A DNA stretch of 64,000 nt from Aminobacter carboxidus (lineage in GTDB: Bacteria > Pseudomonadota > Alphaproteobacteria > Rhizobiales > Rhizobiaceae). The position numbers and the translations under genes were made by a program. The notes below the pieces were generated by a model. The model saw only the letters and a program-made list of their open reading frames with translations, had not been told where the DNA came from and did not search any database. This document shows positions 9,835-19,608 of the stretch, piece by piece (positions within the stretch are counted from its first letter, which is position 1; each line of letters starts with the position of its first letter). Location: NCBI RefSeq assembly GCF_014863355.1, contig NZ_JACZEP010000004.1:394932-458931 (forward strand), given 5' to 3'.

Positions 9835-10806
9835 TCAGCGCTCCTTCACATAAGGCACGCCGCCGGCGCGTGGCGGGATCGCCTTGCCGATAAAGCCGGC
9901 GAGCAGGATGACGGTCAGCACATAGGGCAGCGCCTGCATCAGCTGCACCGGCACCTTGCCGATGATCGGCAGCGGCGTGCCCTGAAGTCGGATCGACAGC
10001 GCGTCGAGGAAGCCGAACAGCAGGCAGGCGAACATCGCCGGCACCGGCTTCCACTTGGCGAAGATCAGGGCGGCGAGCGCGATGTAGCCACGGCCGGCGG
10101 TCATGTCCTTGACGAAGCCGGCGTTCTGGGCGAGCGCCATGTAGGAGCCGGCGAGGCCAGTGAGGATGCCGGTGCAGATGACGGCGCGATAGCGCAGCCA
10201 GGCGACCGAGATGCCGGCGGTGTCGACCGCGGCCGGGTTTTCGCCGACGGCGCGCAGGCGCAGGCCAAAGCGCGTGCGGAACAGCACCCACCAGGTGAAA
10301 GGCACGGCGAGGAAAGCGACATAGGTCAGCAGCGAATGGCCCGACAGCAGGCCGGAATAGAGCTGGCCGATGACGGGCACGTCGCGCAGCGCGTCGGCGC
10401 CGGGCAGCTTGATCTCGCCGAAGCGGCCTTCCGGCGGCAGCGAGGGCGTGCGCCCGCCCTGCTGGAACCAGGCCTGGCCGAGGATGATGGTCGAACCGGC
10501 AGCAATGAAGTTGATCGCCACGCCCGACACGATCTGGTTGCCGCGATGGGTGATCGAGGCAAAGCCGTGGACCAGCGCCATGCCGACCGAAACAAGGATG
10601 GCGAAGAGCAGGCCGATCCAGGCCGAGGCGAAGACGGCAGCGGCGGCGGCACCGGCGAAGGCGCCGGCCAGCATCTTGCCTTCAAGCCCGATGTCGAAGA
10701 CGCCGGCGCGTTCCGAATAGAGCCCAGCCAGGCAGGCGAGCAGCAGCGGCACCGAAACGCGGATGGTCGAGTTCAGGATGTTGATGAGCGCGTCGACGAA
10801 TTCCAT
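9835..10806 (-). CDS. Nucleoside ABC importer, permease 2 (BPD_transp_2 family)
   Basis: 323 residues of mostly membrane helices. N-terminal LYSERAGVFDIGLEGKML is the hallmark of the YufQ/BmpD-type permease that works with BMP-family binding proteins, and GENPAAVDTAGISV is also characteristic. The ATG at 10806 is one base after the stop of the first permease gene; a GTG at 10815 is possible. It forms the channel with the preceding gene product. The salvage enzymes downstream make nucleosides the likely cargo. Confidence 0.92.
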   Translation of the reverse strand: MEFVDALINILNSTIRVSVPLLLACLAGLYSERAGVFDIGLEGKMLAGAFAGAAAAAVFASAWIGLLFAILVSVGMALVHGFASITHRGNQIVSGVAINFIAAGSTIILGQAWFQQGGRTPSLPPEGRFGEIKLPGADALRDVPVIGQLYSGLLSGHSLLTYVAFLAVPFTWWVLFRTRFGLRLRAVGENPAAVDTAGISVAWLRYRAVICTGILTGLAGSYMALAQNAGFVKDMTAGRGYIALAALIFAKWKPVPAMFACLLFGFLDALSIRLQGTPLPIIGKVPVQLMQALPYVLTVILLAGFIGKAIPPRAGGVPYVKER

Positions 10807-10807
10807 T

Positions 10808-11950
10808 TCAGGCACGCTCCCCTTTGGTCGCCGATATGCCGACCGATCGCGGGCTGAAGCTCGCGAAAATGCCCTGGATCGTCGGCCGGAACATGTTTTC
10901 CAACGCGCCGGCGAACAGGATCACCAGGCCCTGGATGATGACGATCATGTCGCGGGAAATGTTTGGCATCTCGAAGGCGAGCTCGGCGCCGCCCTGGTAG
11001 AGCATGCCGAACAGGATTGCCGCCGGCACGATGCCGGCCGGATGCGAGCGGCCCATCAGCGCAACCGCGATGCCGACGAAACCGGCGCCGGAAACAAAAT
11101 CGAGCGGCACGTTGTGTTGGTCGCCCATGATCGGGTTGAGCGCCATCATGCCGGCGAGCGCACCCGAAATCAGCATGGTGACGATAATGATGCGGGTCTC
11201 GGAAATGCCGGCGTAACGCGCGGCCTTCGAGCTGAAGCCATAGGTGCGGATCTCGTAGCCGAGCCTGGTGCGCCAGATCAGCACCCAGACCAGGAAAGCC
11301 ATGACCAGCGCCAGCAGGAACGAGATGTTGAGCGGTGCGGACGGCCTGACCTTGAGGCCGAATTCGGCGAGCAGCCAGCCGAGCTTGGGCAGTTGCCCGC
11401 CCTCGAGGAACTGGCGCGTCTGCGGTGCCATCGAGCCGGCCGGCTTCAAGACGTTGACCAGCATGTAGACCATCACCGAGGCGGCGATGAAGTTGAACAT
11501 GATGGTGGTGATGACGATGTGCGAGCCGCGCTTGGCCTGGAGATAGGCCGGGATCAGCGCCCACAGCGCGCCAAACAGCGCCGAGGCGATGATCGCCATC
11601 GGAAACACGACCCACCATGGCAGGGTGCTGTCGAAGGCCAGGACAATGATGGCGATGCCGAGGCCGGCGATATAGGCTTGGCCCTCGCCGCCGATGTTGA
11701 ACAGGCCGCAGTGGAAGGCGACCGCGACCGCAAGGCCGGTGAAGATGAAGTTGGTGGCGTAGAACAGCGTGTAGGCGAGGCCCTGGCCGCTGCCGAAGGC
11801 GCCCTCGACGAGGATGACGGCGGCGCGCAGCGGGTTTTCGCCGACAAGCAGCACGACGAGGCCGGCGACCACGAAGGCGACGAGCAGGTTGATGAGGGGA
11901 ATGAGCCCGTAATCGGCCCAGGCCGGGAGTTTTGCGTAAGGCGTGCTCAT
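10808..11950 (-). CDS. Nucleoside ABC importer, permease 1 (BPD_transp_2 family)
   Basis: 380 residues, about 8-10 membrane helices. FNIGGEGQAYIAGLG after the second helix and the conserved GFSSKAARYAGIS segment identify the YufP-type subunit of BMP/nucleoside transporters. The ATG at 11950 overlaps the ATPase stop by 4 bases. It has an extra ~50-residue N-terminal section relative to its partner, normal for this subunit. Confidence 0.92.
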   Translation of the reverse strand: MSTPYAKLPAWADYGLIPLINLLVAFVVAGLVVLLVGENPLRAAVILVEGAFGSGQGLAYTLFYATNFIFTGLAVAVAFHCGLFNIGGEGQAYIAGLGIAIIVLAFDSTLPWWVVFPMAIIASALFGALWALIPAYLQAKRGSHIVITTIMFNFIAASVMVYMLVNVLKPAGSMAPQTRQFLEGGQLPKLGWLLAEFGLKVRPSAPLNISFLLALVMAFLVWVLIWRTRLGYEIRTYGFSSKAARYAGISETRIIIVTMLISGALAGMMALNPIMGDQHNVPLDFVSGAGFVGIAVALMGRSHPAGIVPAAILFGMLYQGGAELAFEMPNISRDMIVIIQGLVILFAGALENMFRPTIQGIFASFSPRSVGISATKGERA

Positions 11951-13479
11951 TCGGCGGCCTCCTTGTGTTCGACGCCTGCCATCAGAAGCCCAAGCTCGCC
12001 TTCGCTCGTTTCGGGTCCGCGCTCGCCAACGACGCGGCCGGCGAACATCACAAGGATACGGTCAGACAGCGAGCGAATCTCGTCGAGTTCGACCGAGACC
12101 AGCAGCACCGCCTTGCCCTGGTCGCGCATGGCGATCAGGCGCTTGTGGATGAATTCGATGGCGCCAACGTCGACGCCGCGGGTCGGCTGGCCGACGATCA
12201 GCACGCCGGGATCCTGTTCGATTTCCCGCGCCAGCACGATCTTCTGCTGGTTGCCGCCGGAGAAATTGGCTGTTTTGAGCCGGGGATTGGCCGGACGGAT
12301 GTCGTATTTCTCGATCTTTTCCTGTGCGTCCTTCTGGATTGCATCGAGATTGAGGAACGGACCTTTGAGGTATTGCGGCTTGTCGTGATAGCCGAGGATG
12401 GAGTTCTCGCTTTCGTCGAAGGCGAGCACGAGACCGACATGGTGCCGGTCCTCAGGCACATGGGCTAGGCCGCGGTCGCGCAACTCGCCGGGGTCTGCCT
12501 GGCCGGTCAGGTCGATCGGCGTGCCGTCGAGCATGACGGTGCCGGAGACCGCCTTGCGGATGCCCGAGACGGCTTCCATCAGTTCCGACTGGCCGTTGCC
12601 GGCGACACCAGCGATGCCGACGATCTCACCGGCGCGGATGTCGAAGGAGACGTCGTCGACCATGGTGACGCCGCGCGAATCCTTGACGGTCAGGTTCTTG
12701 ATCGCAAGCTTGACCGCACCCGGCTTTGCCTCGTCCTTTTCGACGCGCAACAACACGCGGCGGCCGACCATCAGCTCAGCCAGTTCCTCGACGGTGGTTT
12801 CGCTGGTCTTGCGCGTCGCCACCATGGTGCCCTGGCGCATGACCGAGACGTTGTCGGTGATCGCCATGATCTCGCGCAGCTTGTGGGTGATCAGCACCAC
12901 CGTCTTGCCCTGTTCCTTCAGCTGCTGAAGGATGCGGAACAGGTGATCGGCTTCGGCGGGCGTCAAGACGCCAGTGGGCTCGTCGAGGATGAGGATTTCG
13001 GCGCCGCGATAAAGCGCCTTGAGGATTTCGACACGCTGCTGCAGGCCGACCGGCAGCTCTTCGATGAGCGCGTCGGGATCGACCTCGAGTCCGTATTCCT
13101 GCTCCAGGCGGCGTAGTTCCGAGCGCGCCTTGGAGATCGAATTCTTGAGCAGGGCCTCGCCTTCGGCGCCGAGGATGATGTTTTCCAGCACCGAGAAATT
13201 CTCCACCAGCATGAAGTGCTGGTGGACCATGCCAATGCCCGCGGCGATGGCGTCGTTGGGCGTCTTGATGTGTGTCGGCTTGCCGTTGACGCGGATTTCG
13301 CCGCTGTCGGCCTGATAGAAACCGTAGAGGATCGACATCAGCGTCGACTTGCCGGCGCCGTTTTCACCGATGATGCCGTGGATGGTGCCGCGCGGTATTT
13401 CGAGCGCGATATCGCGGTTGGCGCGGACAGCACCAAAACTCTTGTTGATGCCGATCAGTTCGATAGCTGCTTGCGCCAT
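11947..13479 (-). CDS. Nucleoside ABC importer, double-domain ATPase
   Basis: 510 residues with two ABC domains. The first has Walker A GENGAGKST near residues 36-44 and signature LPVGLQQRVEILKAL. The second has the degenerate loop GVAGNGQSEL and signature FSGGNQQKIVLAREI followed by VGQPTRGVDVGA. This architecture is that of the YufO/RbsA class. The start at 13479 (MAQAAIELIG) is the first family-like Met; the frame stays open upstream but that sequence is not protein-like. It is first in the tight run ATPase-permease-permease-cdd-punA-deoA. Confidence 0.94.
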   Translation of the reverse strand: MAQAAIELIGINKSFGAVRANRDIALEIPRGTIHGIIGENGAGKSTLMSILYGFYQADSGEIRVNGKPTHIKTPNDAIAAGIGMVHQHFMLVENFSVLENIILGAEGEALLKNSISKARSELRRLEQEYGLEVDPDALIEELPVGLQQRVEILKALYRGAEILILDEPTGVLTPAEADHLFRILQQLKEQGKTVVLITHKLREIMAITDNVSVMRQGTMVATRKTSETTVEELAELMVGRRVLLRVEKDEAKPGAVKLAIKNLTVKDSRGVTMVDDVSFDIRAGEIVGIAGVAGNGQSELMEAVSGIRKAVSGTVMLDGTPIDLTGQADPGELRDRGLAHVPEDRHHVGLVLAFDESENSILGYHDKPQYLKGPFLNLDAIQKDAQEKIEKYDIRPANPRLKTANFSGGNQQKIVLAREIEQDPGVLIVGQPTRGVDVGAIEFIHKRLIAMRDQGKAVLLVSVELDEIRSLSDRILVMFAGRVVGERGPETSEGELGLLMAGVEHKEAAE

Positions 13480-13646
13480 ACGACCGTCCCACCTCAGGTT
13501 TCTTATGTTCTTGTTATGGCTTGCCGAAAGAGCTAGCACGCCGATACTGCCCTGCCAATCGGCTCGCCCCGTGACCCCGTGGAATTGGCCGACCCATGGC
13601 CAATTTCGACGCGACGACCGATGTGAAGGCCCAATGAGGATCGCCC

Positions 13647-13856
13647 ATGACCACGCCCGATGACCGGCTGACGACGCTGGAAATACGCGCCGCCGAACAG
13701 GAGCATACGATCGAGGAGCTTTCCGGCCAGATCGCCGAACAGTGGAAGACCATCGAGCGCATGCAAAAGAAGCTCGACGCCCTTGCCGAGCGCTTCCTAG
13801 TGCTCGAGGAACAGACCGCGCCCGACACGCCGGTGACCAAGCCGCCGCACTGGTAG
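13647..13856 (+). CDS. slyX: SlyX family protein
   Basis: 69 residues, essentially one long coiled coil followed by the C-terminal PPHW, which matches the Pro-Pro-His-aromatic end of SlyX proteins. Function of SlyX is not known. It stands alone on the plus strand, divergent from the nucleoside ATPase gene and convergent with the VOC gene. Confidence 0.88.
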   Translation: MTTPDDRLTTLEIRAAEQEHTIEELSGQIAEQWKTIERMQKKLDALAERFLVLEEQTAPDTPVTKPPHW

Positions 13857-13908
13857 ATTCAGCCTTCCGATCAAGATTCGGCCGACCAAGATTCGAGCTG
13901 ACCAAGAT

Positions 13909-14280
13909 TCAGGCCAGACCGGCGGCGTCGGATGGCTGCCACAGTTCGATCGGATTGCCCTCGGGGTCGTGGATCCGACAAAACCGGCCGACCTCCGAGT
14001 CCCATTCCTCTCGCGTTTCCACCGCGATACCAGCTGCCTTCAGGTCGGACATCGCAGCGTCGAGATCATCGACGCGCAGATTGATCAACCATTGCTGCTC
14101 CGGGCGGCCAAAATATTCGGTGTCCTGGCTAAAGGGCGCAAGGATTGTCGGCCCTGCCTGCTGTTTCCAGACCGTGCGCGAAATATCCGAGATGCCGAGG
14201 TGCTTTTCGTACCAGGCAGCGAGCGCTTGGGGGTCCTTGGCGCGAAAAAAGAAGCCGCCAATTCCGGTCACGGTGAACAT
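13909..14280 (-). CDS. VOC-family protein (glyoxalase/bleomycin-resistance fold)
   Basis: 123 residues forming one vicinal-oxygen-chelate unit: N-terminal MFTVTGIGGFFFRAKDP, WYEKHLGI, and the C-terminal IHDPEGNPIELWQP with the metal-binding Glu. The ATG at 14280 is used; codons further upstream are not family-like. Reaction unknown: VOC proteins include lyases, dioxygenases and resistance proteins. It lies between the nucleoside binding-protein gene and the ATPase gene on the same strand but has no obvious link to salvage. Confidence 0.85.
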   Translation of the reverse strand: MFTVTGIGGFFFRAKDPQALAAWYEKHLGISDISRTVWKQQAGPTILAPFSQDTEYFGRPEQQWLINLRVDDLDAAMSDLKAAGIAVETREEWDSEVGRFCRIHDPEGNPIELWQPSDAAGLA

Positions 14281-14362
14281 AGACTGCCATCCCAAAGACT
14301 GGGCCACAATGACCCACGCCGCCGAACGATGCCCGGCGGCGTGGATTTCGATCAGCTACCGA

Positions 14363-15352
14363 TCAATAGGGGCACTTGTCGTCCGAAGTGTAGTCATGCA
14401 CCTGGATGGTGCCGGCGATGATGTCGGCCTTGGCCTTTTCGACGGCAGCCTTCATCTCGTCGGTGACGAGCGCCTTGTTGTTGTCGTCCATGGCGTAGTC
14501 GACGCCACCTTCCTTGAGGCCGAGATTGTTGATGCCGCCTTCGAACTTGTCGTTCTTGGCATCCATGAAGGCATTGTAGACGGCGACGTCGACGCGCTTG
14601 AGCATCGAGGTCAGCACCTTGCCCGGCTGCAGGCCGTTCTGGTTGGAATCGACGCCGATGCCGAGCTTGCCGCCGTCGGCAGCAGCCTGGAGCACGCCGA
14701 CGCCGGTGCCGCCGGCCGCTGCGTAGATGACGTCAGCGCCCTGCGAGATCTGGGTCTTGGTGATTTCACCGCCCTTGGTCGGGTCGTTCCAGGCAGCAGG
14801 CGTGTCGCCCGTCATGTTCTGGATGACTTCGGTCGCACCGGCAGCCTTGGCGCCGCCAACGTAGCCGCAGCCGAACTTGCGGATCAGCGGAACGTCCATG
14901 CCGCCGACGAAGCCGACCTTCTTGGACTGCGAGGCAAGGGCTGCCATGACGCCGACGAGATAAGAACCTTCATGCTCCTTGAACACGATCGACTTCACAT
15001 TGGGCTTTTCGACGACCATGTCGATGATGGCGAACTTCAGATCCGGATAGTCGGCGGCGACCTTGGCGAGCGCCTCGGACCAGGCAAAGCCGGCCATGAC
15101 GATCGGATTGCGGCCATCCTCGGCGAAGCGGCGTAGGGCCTGGTCGCGCTGCGAGGCGTTGGAGACTTCGAACTCGACATAAGCGATGCCGGTCTCGGCC
15201 TTGAACTTCTCGGCGCCGTTGAAGGACGCTTCGTTGAACGACTTGTCGAACTTGCCACCGAGATCGTAGAGCAGCGCCGGCTGAACATCAGCTGCGAGCG
15301 CCGGAAGGCACATGGCGGTGGCCGCCAGAAGGCCGAGGACGATACGTTTCAT
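14363..15352 (-). CDS. BMP-family nucleoside-binding protein of the ABC importer
   Basis: 329 residues with a cleavable signal peptide (MKRIVLGLLAATAMCLPALA, cleavage near Ala21). Basic membrane protein (PurR-like) fold: LLYDLGGKFDKSFNEASFNG at the mature start, then GFAWSEALAKVA and GFVGGMDVPLIRKF. It captures nucleosides in the periplasm for the permeases encoded downstream. The VOC gene and a gap separate it from the ATPase gene, so it may have its own promoter, which would allow the usual excess of binding protein. Confidence 0.93.
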   Translation of the reverse strand: MKRIVLGLLAATAMCLPALAADVQPALLYDLGGKFDKSFNEASFNGAEKFKAETGIAYVEFEVSNASQRDQALRRFAEDGRNPIVMAGFAWSEALAKVAADYPDLKFAIIDMVVEKPNVKSIVFKEHEGSYLVGVMAALASQSKKVGFVGGMDVPLIRKFGCGYVGGAKAAGATEVIQNMTGDTPAAWNDPTKGGEITKTQISQGADVIYAAAGGTGVGVLQAAADGGKLGIGVDSNQNGLQPGKVLTSMLKRVDVAVYNAFMDAKNDKFEGGINNLGLKEGGVDYAMDDNNKALVTDEMKAAVEKAKADIIAGTIQVHDYTSDDKCPY

Positions 15353-15546
15353 GTGATCCACACCCTGTCGGTTGTCTTTTTTGCAATCGCCGCGCGAGCC
15401 GTTCCTCCGGCTGCCGCACAGCGTATGGCGAGGATCTCTCCCCCCGCGCATAGCCATATCTTGCACGGGCCAAGACAAAATTCACGCGGAATCTTGACCT
15501 TTTGGAAAAATGCACAGGCGTCGCAAATGGCGTGTGAAACGAATGC

Positions 15547-16212
15547 CTAAACAGCGGCCTTGTCAGGGATTGTACAAGCAACGCCGGTGCCCTTCAGGCC
15601 ACAATAGCCATGGGGATTCTTGGCAAGGTATTGCTGGTGATCGTCTTCGGCGAAGTAGAACTGGGGTGCGATGCCGATCTCGGTGGTGATCTTTTCGCGG
15701 CCGGCAGCCTTGAGCGCGATTTGATAGGCATCGCGCGAAGCGATCGCCTCGGCCTGCTGGGCATCGGAGAAGGTGTAGATCGCCGAGCGGTAAGTGGTGC
15801 CGACGTCGTTGCCCTGGCGCATGCCCTGTGTCGGATCATGGCTCTCCCAGAAGATCTTCAGCAGGTCGGCATAAGAGACTTGCGTCGGATCGAAAACCAC
15901 CAGCACGACTTCGGCATGGCCGGTCAGGCCGGTGCAGGTCTCCTGGTAGGTCGGATTGGGCGTCAGCCCACCGGCATAGCCGACAGCCGTCACCCAGACT
16001 CCCGGCGTCTGCCAGAACAGCCGCTCAGCACCCCAGAAGCAGCCGAGGCCGAGCATCGCCGTCTCGAAGCCTTCTAGAAATGGCCCCTTGAGCGGACGCT
16101 TGGAGACGTAATGCTTCGATGCGGTCGGAATGGCCCGCGCACGGCCGGGCAGCGCTTCACCAGGGGTCGGCAGCTTGAGCTTCTTGTTCAGCATGTCGCT
16201 CAGGAAAAACAT
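15547..16212 (-). CDS. msrA: Peptide-methionine (S)-S-oxide reductase
   Basis: Repairs oxidised methionine. 221 residues; the catalytic motif [11 protein letters not shown] carries the active Cys, followed by VGYAGG and the [14 protein letters not shown] segment. It has a ~45-residue N-terminal extension, as in many rhizobial MsrA proteins. The ATG at 16212 ([11 protein letters not shown]) is preferred to more upstream starts. Confidence 0.96.
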   Translation of the reverse strand: MFFLSDMLNKKLKLPTPGEALPGRARAIPTASKHYVSKRPLKGPFLEGFETAMLGLGCFWGAERLFWQTPGVWVTAVGYAGGLTPNPTYQETCTGLTGHAEVVLVVFDPTQVSYADLLKIFWESHDPTQGMRQGNDVGTTYRSAIYTFSDAQQAEAIASRDAYQIALKAAGREKITTEIGIAPQFYFAEDDHQQYLAKNPHGYCGLKGTGVACTIPDKAAV

Positions 16213-16264
16213 CGGCCTTCTTTCCTCGTCGTTGCGCCGAACCCTGTCGCGCCTGGCTGTGGCC

Positions 16265-16585
16265 TCAGACCTCGCCGGTAAAGCGGCCCGCGCGCCGCCT
16301 GTAGCCAATCGCATAGAGCAAGAAGGCAAGGACGGCGAAGATCGCGAAGCCGGGCTGGTTAAGCACCGGAACGACAAAGCTGTCCCAGAAAGCCGGGCTG
16401 GTCTTTTCGCGGACGAATGTCTCGGTCGCAGCCAGCGTGGTCGGCGAGGCCGTCGACCAGCTGGTGTCGAGCGGGGTCATCACCAGCCGCGACACGGCGA
16501 CGGTACGCGTGGCGTCGAGCACCGCCATGATGACGGCGACCGAGAGCGCGATTGCGGCAGCGAGGCGGAACACGAAGCGGATCAT
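16265..16585 (-). CDS. Small two-helix membrane protein, function unknown
   Basis: 106 residues with a transmembrane helix near the N-terminus ([18 protein letters not shown]) and one near the C-terminus ([17 protein letters not shown]) that ends in an Arg-rich tail. The central ~45 residues are polar and probably periplasmic. The pattern of short conserved rhizobial inner-membrane proteins fits. It lies between a second membrane-protein gene and msrA on the same strand. No family recognised. Confidence 0.75.
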   Translation of the reverse strand: MIRFVFRLAAAIALSVAVIMAVLDATRTVAVSRLVMTPLDTSWSTASPTTLAATETFVREKTSPAFWDSFVVPVLNQPGFAIFAVLAFLLYAIGYRRRAGRFTGEV

Positions 16586-16655
16586 CGGCGGTCCTGGAAA
16601 TCGGTTTCGAACGAGAAATAGGCCGCGTGAGGGGCGGGCGCAATCGTCGACAGGG

Positions 16656-17369
16656 CTAATTGACAGGCGTTTGCGGGGGGACTGCTGGCTCGGACTTGCG
16701 GCGATTGACCCGCCAGACGGCGAAGATGCCGCCGGCAACGGCACCGACCAGAAGGCCGCCGAGGCCGATCAGCACAACGAAATAGCCGCAGGCGCCTTCG
16801 AAGCAACTCATGTCGGTGGCCTCGGAAATCCCCGTGCCCAGTGCGAGCCCGAGACCCGCGCCAAGTGCTGCACCAACGATGATGCCGACGATCGCGGCCA
16901 CGACCGAGACCACAAGGCGCGGCCGCTCATGCGAGCCGCTGCTCAACGAGGCCGGTGGTTGATCCTGCCGGCGGACCAGCCAGATCATGGCAAGACCGAT
17001 GGCCATCTCGCCGAAATCCCAGGCGAGGCCTTCAATGCCGAAGGCAAAGTCGGGCATGACGAAGATGTAGACCTGCTTGGCCAACAGGAAGGCAACGATC
17101 GCCCATTGCCAGATGGTGAAGTTACGCGGGAAGCGTGGGGAACGATTGTAGGCCAGCACAAGCAGATAGATGCCCCAGGCAATCGTCACCGCGCTGAAGC
17201 CGACCGAGGCGTAGATCAGCCACAACACCGCCGTCGGCATCGAGAAATCTAGCATGATGGCGATGCTGGCGTCGATGCCGCGCGCGCTGAGCGCCACAAC
17301 CAGGCAAAGCCAGGCTACCGGCAGCCAACGCCAGATGTCCCAGCCGGACGGTTCGCTCTCGGACGACAT
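16656..17369 (-). CDS. Polytopic membrane protein, function unknown (possibly DUF2569-like)
   Basis: 237 residues with about six hydrophobic helices. The N-terminal half (four helices with YNRSPRFPRNFTIWQW between them) resembles the DUF2569 layout; the C-terminal half has two Gly-rich helices (IVGIIVGAALGAGLGLALG and VVLIGLGGLLVGAVAGG) that look like glycine-zipper segments. The ATG at 17369 is the first plausible start. Family assignment is tentative and no function can be inferred. Confidence 0.7.
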   Translation of the reverse strand: MSSESEPSGWDIWRWLPVAWLCLVVALSARGIDASIAIMLDFSMPTAVLWLIYASVGFSAVTIAWGIYLLVLAYNRSPRFPRNFTIWQWAIVAFLLAKQVYIFVMPDFAFGIEGLAWDFGEMAIGLAMIWLVRRQDQPPASLSSGSHERPRLVVSVVAAIVGIIVGAALGAGLGLALGTGISEATDMSCFEGACGYFVVLIGLGGLLVGAVAGGIFAVWRVNRRKSEPAVPPQTPVN

Positions 17370-17713
17370 CGAATCTCCCCTGCCCCAGACCGCACTTTGC
17401 GGCAGAGCGCCACGCAGTTGCAAGACAGGCGACCACAGCTCGCGACTACCGTCCCGCCGGTGCGGCTCGCCCCATTCATGGCGCTGGGCGTTGCCGCGAT
17501 CATTTGCCTGATAACATTTGCCATGTAGCGCTTGGCAAGCGGCGCAGGATCGACTAGATGAGCCCCGCAGCCGGACGCTCAACGTGTTCGGCGGCAGGCG
17601 ATGGGTGCCCGGCTGGTTGGCCGCATCCGATGACGGCTCGACGAGCCGACGCCAAGGAGATGCGTGCACTCCCAACCGGCCCGGCATAACCAGCCGGCGC
17701 ATGGCGCGTATGC
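17370..17713. other. 344-base gap without a recognised gene
   Basis: The region separates the minus-strand membrane-protein gene from tRNA-Ser. Short open frames on both strands have no family-like sequence. It must hold the promoter of the membrane protein (left end) and of the tRNA (right end), but no convincing -35/-10 pair can be read. Confidence 0.5.
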
Positions 17714-17803
17714 GGAGAGGTGGCCGAGTGGTTGAAGGCGCACGCCTGGAAAGTGTGTTTACGGGAGACCGTAACGCGGGTTCGAATCCCGCTCTCTCCG
17801 CCA
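17714..17803 (+). tRNA. tRNA-Ser (anticodon GGA)
   Basis: Class II tRNA of 90 bases including an encoded GCCA end. The acceptor stem GGAGAGG pairs with TCTCTCC, the anticodon loop is CTGGAAA (anticodon GGA, reads UCC/UCU), a long variable arm follows (ACGGGAGACCGT hairpin), and the T loop is GTTCGAATC. No integrase or attachment-site duplication is visible beside it. Confidence 0.97.
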
Positions 17804-17843
17804 GCTATCAAATTGCGCCCCCTACATCCCGATTTAGACGGCG

Positions 17844-19013
17844 TTAGGTTGCAGCCTCGAAGACAGGAAGGCTGGCCTCGATCATGTCTGCGGTGCCGGT
17901 CAGGCTGATCCGGAAATCCGTGGGCCGGTCGAAGAGCGTTCCCGGCATCACGAAGACACCATGGTCCGCCAGTCTGCGGGTGAACCCAACCGCATCGCCG
18001 CGCGGCGCGCGGCCCCAGAGGTAGAATGTCCCTTCTGGCTTGGTCATACAGTAGCCCCACTGCGTCAGCGCGCCGTGCAGCCGGTCGCGTTTACGCTGCA
18101 GTTCACCGATGTCGATGCTCATCCTTTCAAGATCGCCGACCGCATATTGCAGCGGCGCATCGGGAAAATTCCAGCCGCCACCAACCTGCGACGTCAACGC
18201 CGCGGCACGCAGGGCTTGCTTGTCGGCTTCGGGCATGGACGGGCAGATTGCGAGGTAGCCGATGCGCAGGCCCGGGGCGAGCAGGATCTTGGCGTAGCTG
18301 TAGTCGATGAGCGTGTGGGGATAGACGGCGGCGGGGCTGGTGAACGGCACGCCGTCAAAGCGGATGCGGCGATAGGGTTCGTCGGACAGGATGAAGATCG
18401 GGCGGCCAAACTCCGCCGACTTCCGGTTGAGCATGGCGGCGAGTTCGGCCAGGCGTTCCCGGCTGTAGATGACGCCCGTCGGATTGTGCGGCGTGTTGAC
18501 CACCACGATCCGTGTGCGCGGCGAGATCGCAGCCTCGATGACAGCCACGTCGAGGTCGAATGTTCCTTCGGCGAGCGGGGCCGGGACCGGTACAGCATTG
18601 CGGGCGCGCAGCGTGGTGGCGTAGCAGAACCAGCCCGGCAGCGGGATGATGCATTCGTCGCCAGGGTCAAGCAGCAGGGAAAAGGCAAGCGCGATCGCCC
18701 CGAAGGCGCCCTGTGTCATCGCGATGTCCTCGGGGCAGAACGGCAGCCCGAGTTCGGCGCCAAGAGCCTCGGCAATCACCGTGCGCGGTTCCTCTTCGCT
18801 GGTCTTGTAAGCGAACCAGTTCGCGCTTTTCGGCTCCATCCTAGCCTGGATCGCCGCCACCATCGCCGGCAGCGGCATCTCATGCGGATTGCCGAAAGTG
18901 AGATCGGCGCGCACATCCTTGTCGTCGACGCCGTCGCGATAGCTGTTGAAGAACCTGAAGACCGTGTCGATGGCGTCGGCCGACGAAATCGCTCGTGCGG
19001 ACAGAATGCTCAT
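17844..19013 (-). CDS. PLP-dependent aminotransferase (class I/II)
   Basis: 389 residues, fold-type [20 protein letters not shown] and the PLP-lysine segment [15 protein letters not shown] are all present, and a final Arg in FRISLTG binds the substrate carboxylate. The ATG at 19013 has GGGAGCGACC ahead of it. The substrate cannot be read from sequence: members of this subgroup handle aspartate, aromatic or other amino acids. It is isolated, next to tRNA-Ser. Confidence 0.88.
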   Translation of the reverse strand: MSILSARAISSADAIDTVFRFFNSYRDGVDDKDVRADLTFGNPHEMPLPAMVAAIQARMEPKSANWFAYKTSEEEPRTVIAEALGAELGLPFCPEDIAMTQGAFGAIALAFSLLLDPGDECIIPLPGWFCYATTLRARNAVPVPAPLAEGTFDLDVAVIEAAISPRTRIVVVNTPHNPTGVIYSRERLAELAAMLNRKSAEFGRPIFILSDEPYRRIRFDGVPFTSPAAVYPHTLIDYSYAKILLAPGLRIGYLAICPSMPEADKQALRAAALTSQVGGGWNFPDAPLQYAVGDLERMSIDIGELQRKRDRLHGALTQWGYCMTKPEGTFYLWGRAPRGDAVGFTRRLADHGVFVMPGTLFDRPTDFRISLTGTADMIEASLPVFEAAT

Positions 19014-19248
19014 AGGGTCGCTCCCGATGCTCGGCAAAGCATGCGCCTGGGCAGCGCCGGAGTAAACGGGGCGTTCAGGCGAGCCCAGTAACCCGCTCGC
19101 ATGGAGCGGATTCGGCCGGTCGAGCAGCCTTGGCAGCAGCCGGAGGTTCAGATCTCGACAACGGTGAGCGCCTGGACGAACGACGCGAGGGAATGCGCGA
19201 CCCTGGCGCGGCCAGCCATTGCTGACCGCCCAACCGCTGATCTTGTTT

Positions 19249-19470
19249 CTACTTCCTGGCAGATTTGCCGGCACCAGCGGACGCTGCACTTGCCGCAAGC
19301 TCGGCTTCCTTTTCCAGCCGCAAGGCGCGTAAGCGCAGTGTCTTTTCCTCGCGCTGCTGAACGACGGCATCCATCTCGGAGTTGATCCGGTTGCGGGCCA
19401 GAGATTGCGACTGCGTCTTGCCAAAGGCTGACTCGGCCTGCTCTCGTGCCTTGCTCTGGGAGTCGGTCAT
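19249..19470 (-). CDS. Small charged helical protein, paralogue of the gene at 60941-61168
   Basis: 73 residues, almost entirely Ala/Lys/Glu/Arg and predicted helical. The segment KTLRLRALRLEKEAELAA aligns with KTAKLRELRLAKDEADRAA in the second copy, and both have a Ser-rich N-terminal part followed by a xRN motif. The ATG at 19470 begins MTDSQSK. It lies downstream of the cold-shock gene, separated by a terminator. Function unknown; such proteins are frequent in rhizobia. Confidence 0.75.
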   Translation of the reverse strand: MTDSQSKAREQAESAFGKTQSQSLARNRINSEMDAVVQQREEKTLRLRALRLEKEAELAASAASAGAGKSARK

Positions 19471-19516
19471 GCTTGTATCCCTACAGTTTCGAAAAAACGG
19501 CCTGAGCGCTGCCAAC

Positions 19517-19546
19517 AAAAAAGCCAGGCAATTGCCTGGCTTTTTT
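19517..19546 (-). terminator. Perfect-stem intrinsic terminator of the cold-shock gene
   Basis: A 30-base perfect palindrome (A6 then GCCAGGCAA, mirrored to TTGCCTGGC and T6). It gives a strong stem ending in a T-run on either strand. On the minus strand it lies 63 bases past the cold-shock stop codon. Confidence 0.9.
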
Positions 19547-19608
19547 AGTCGCTCGCGCCCTATGACGGTGCCAGTACATCCGTGGTCACCGAAGGGCACA
19601 AAGACCGA

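Noticed and set aside
10763..12388. A 541-codon plus-strand frame across the nucleoside permease and ATPase genes
   Set aside because: It crosses gene boundaries of a clear minus-strand operon and has shadow-type composition.
17714..17803. tRNA-Ser as an integration site for a genomic island
   Set aside because: No integrase, transposase or repeated tRNA 3' end is seen on either side.
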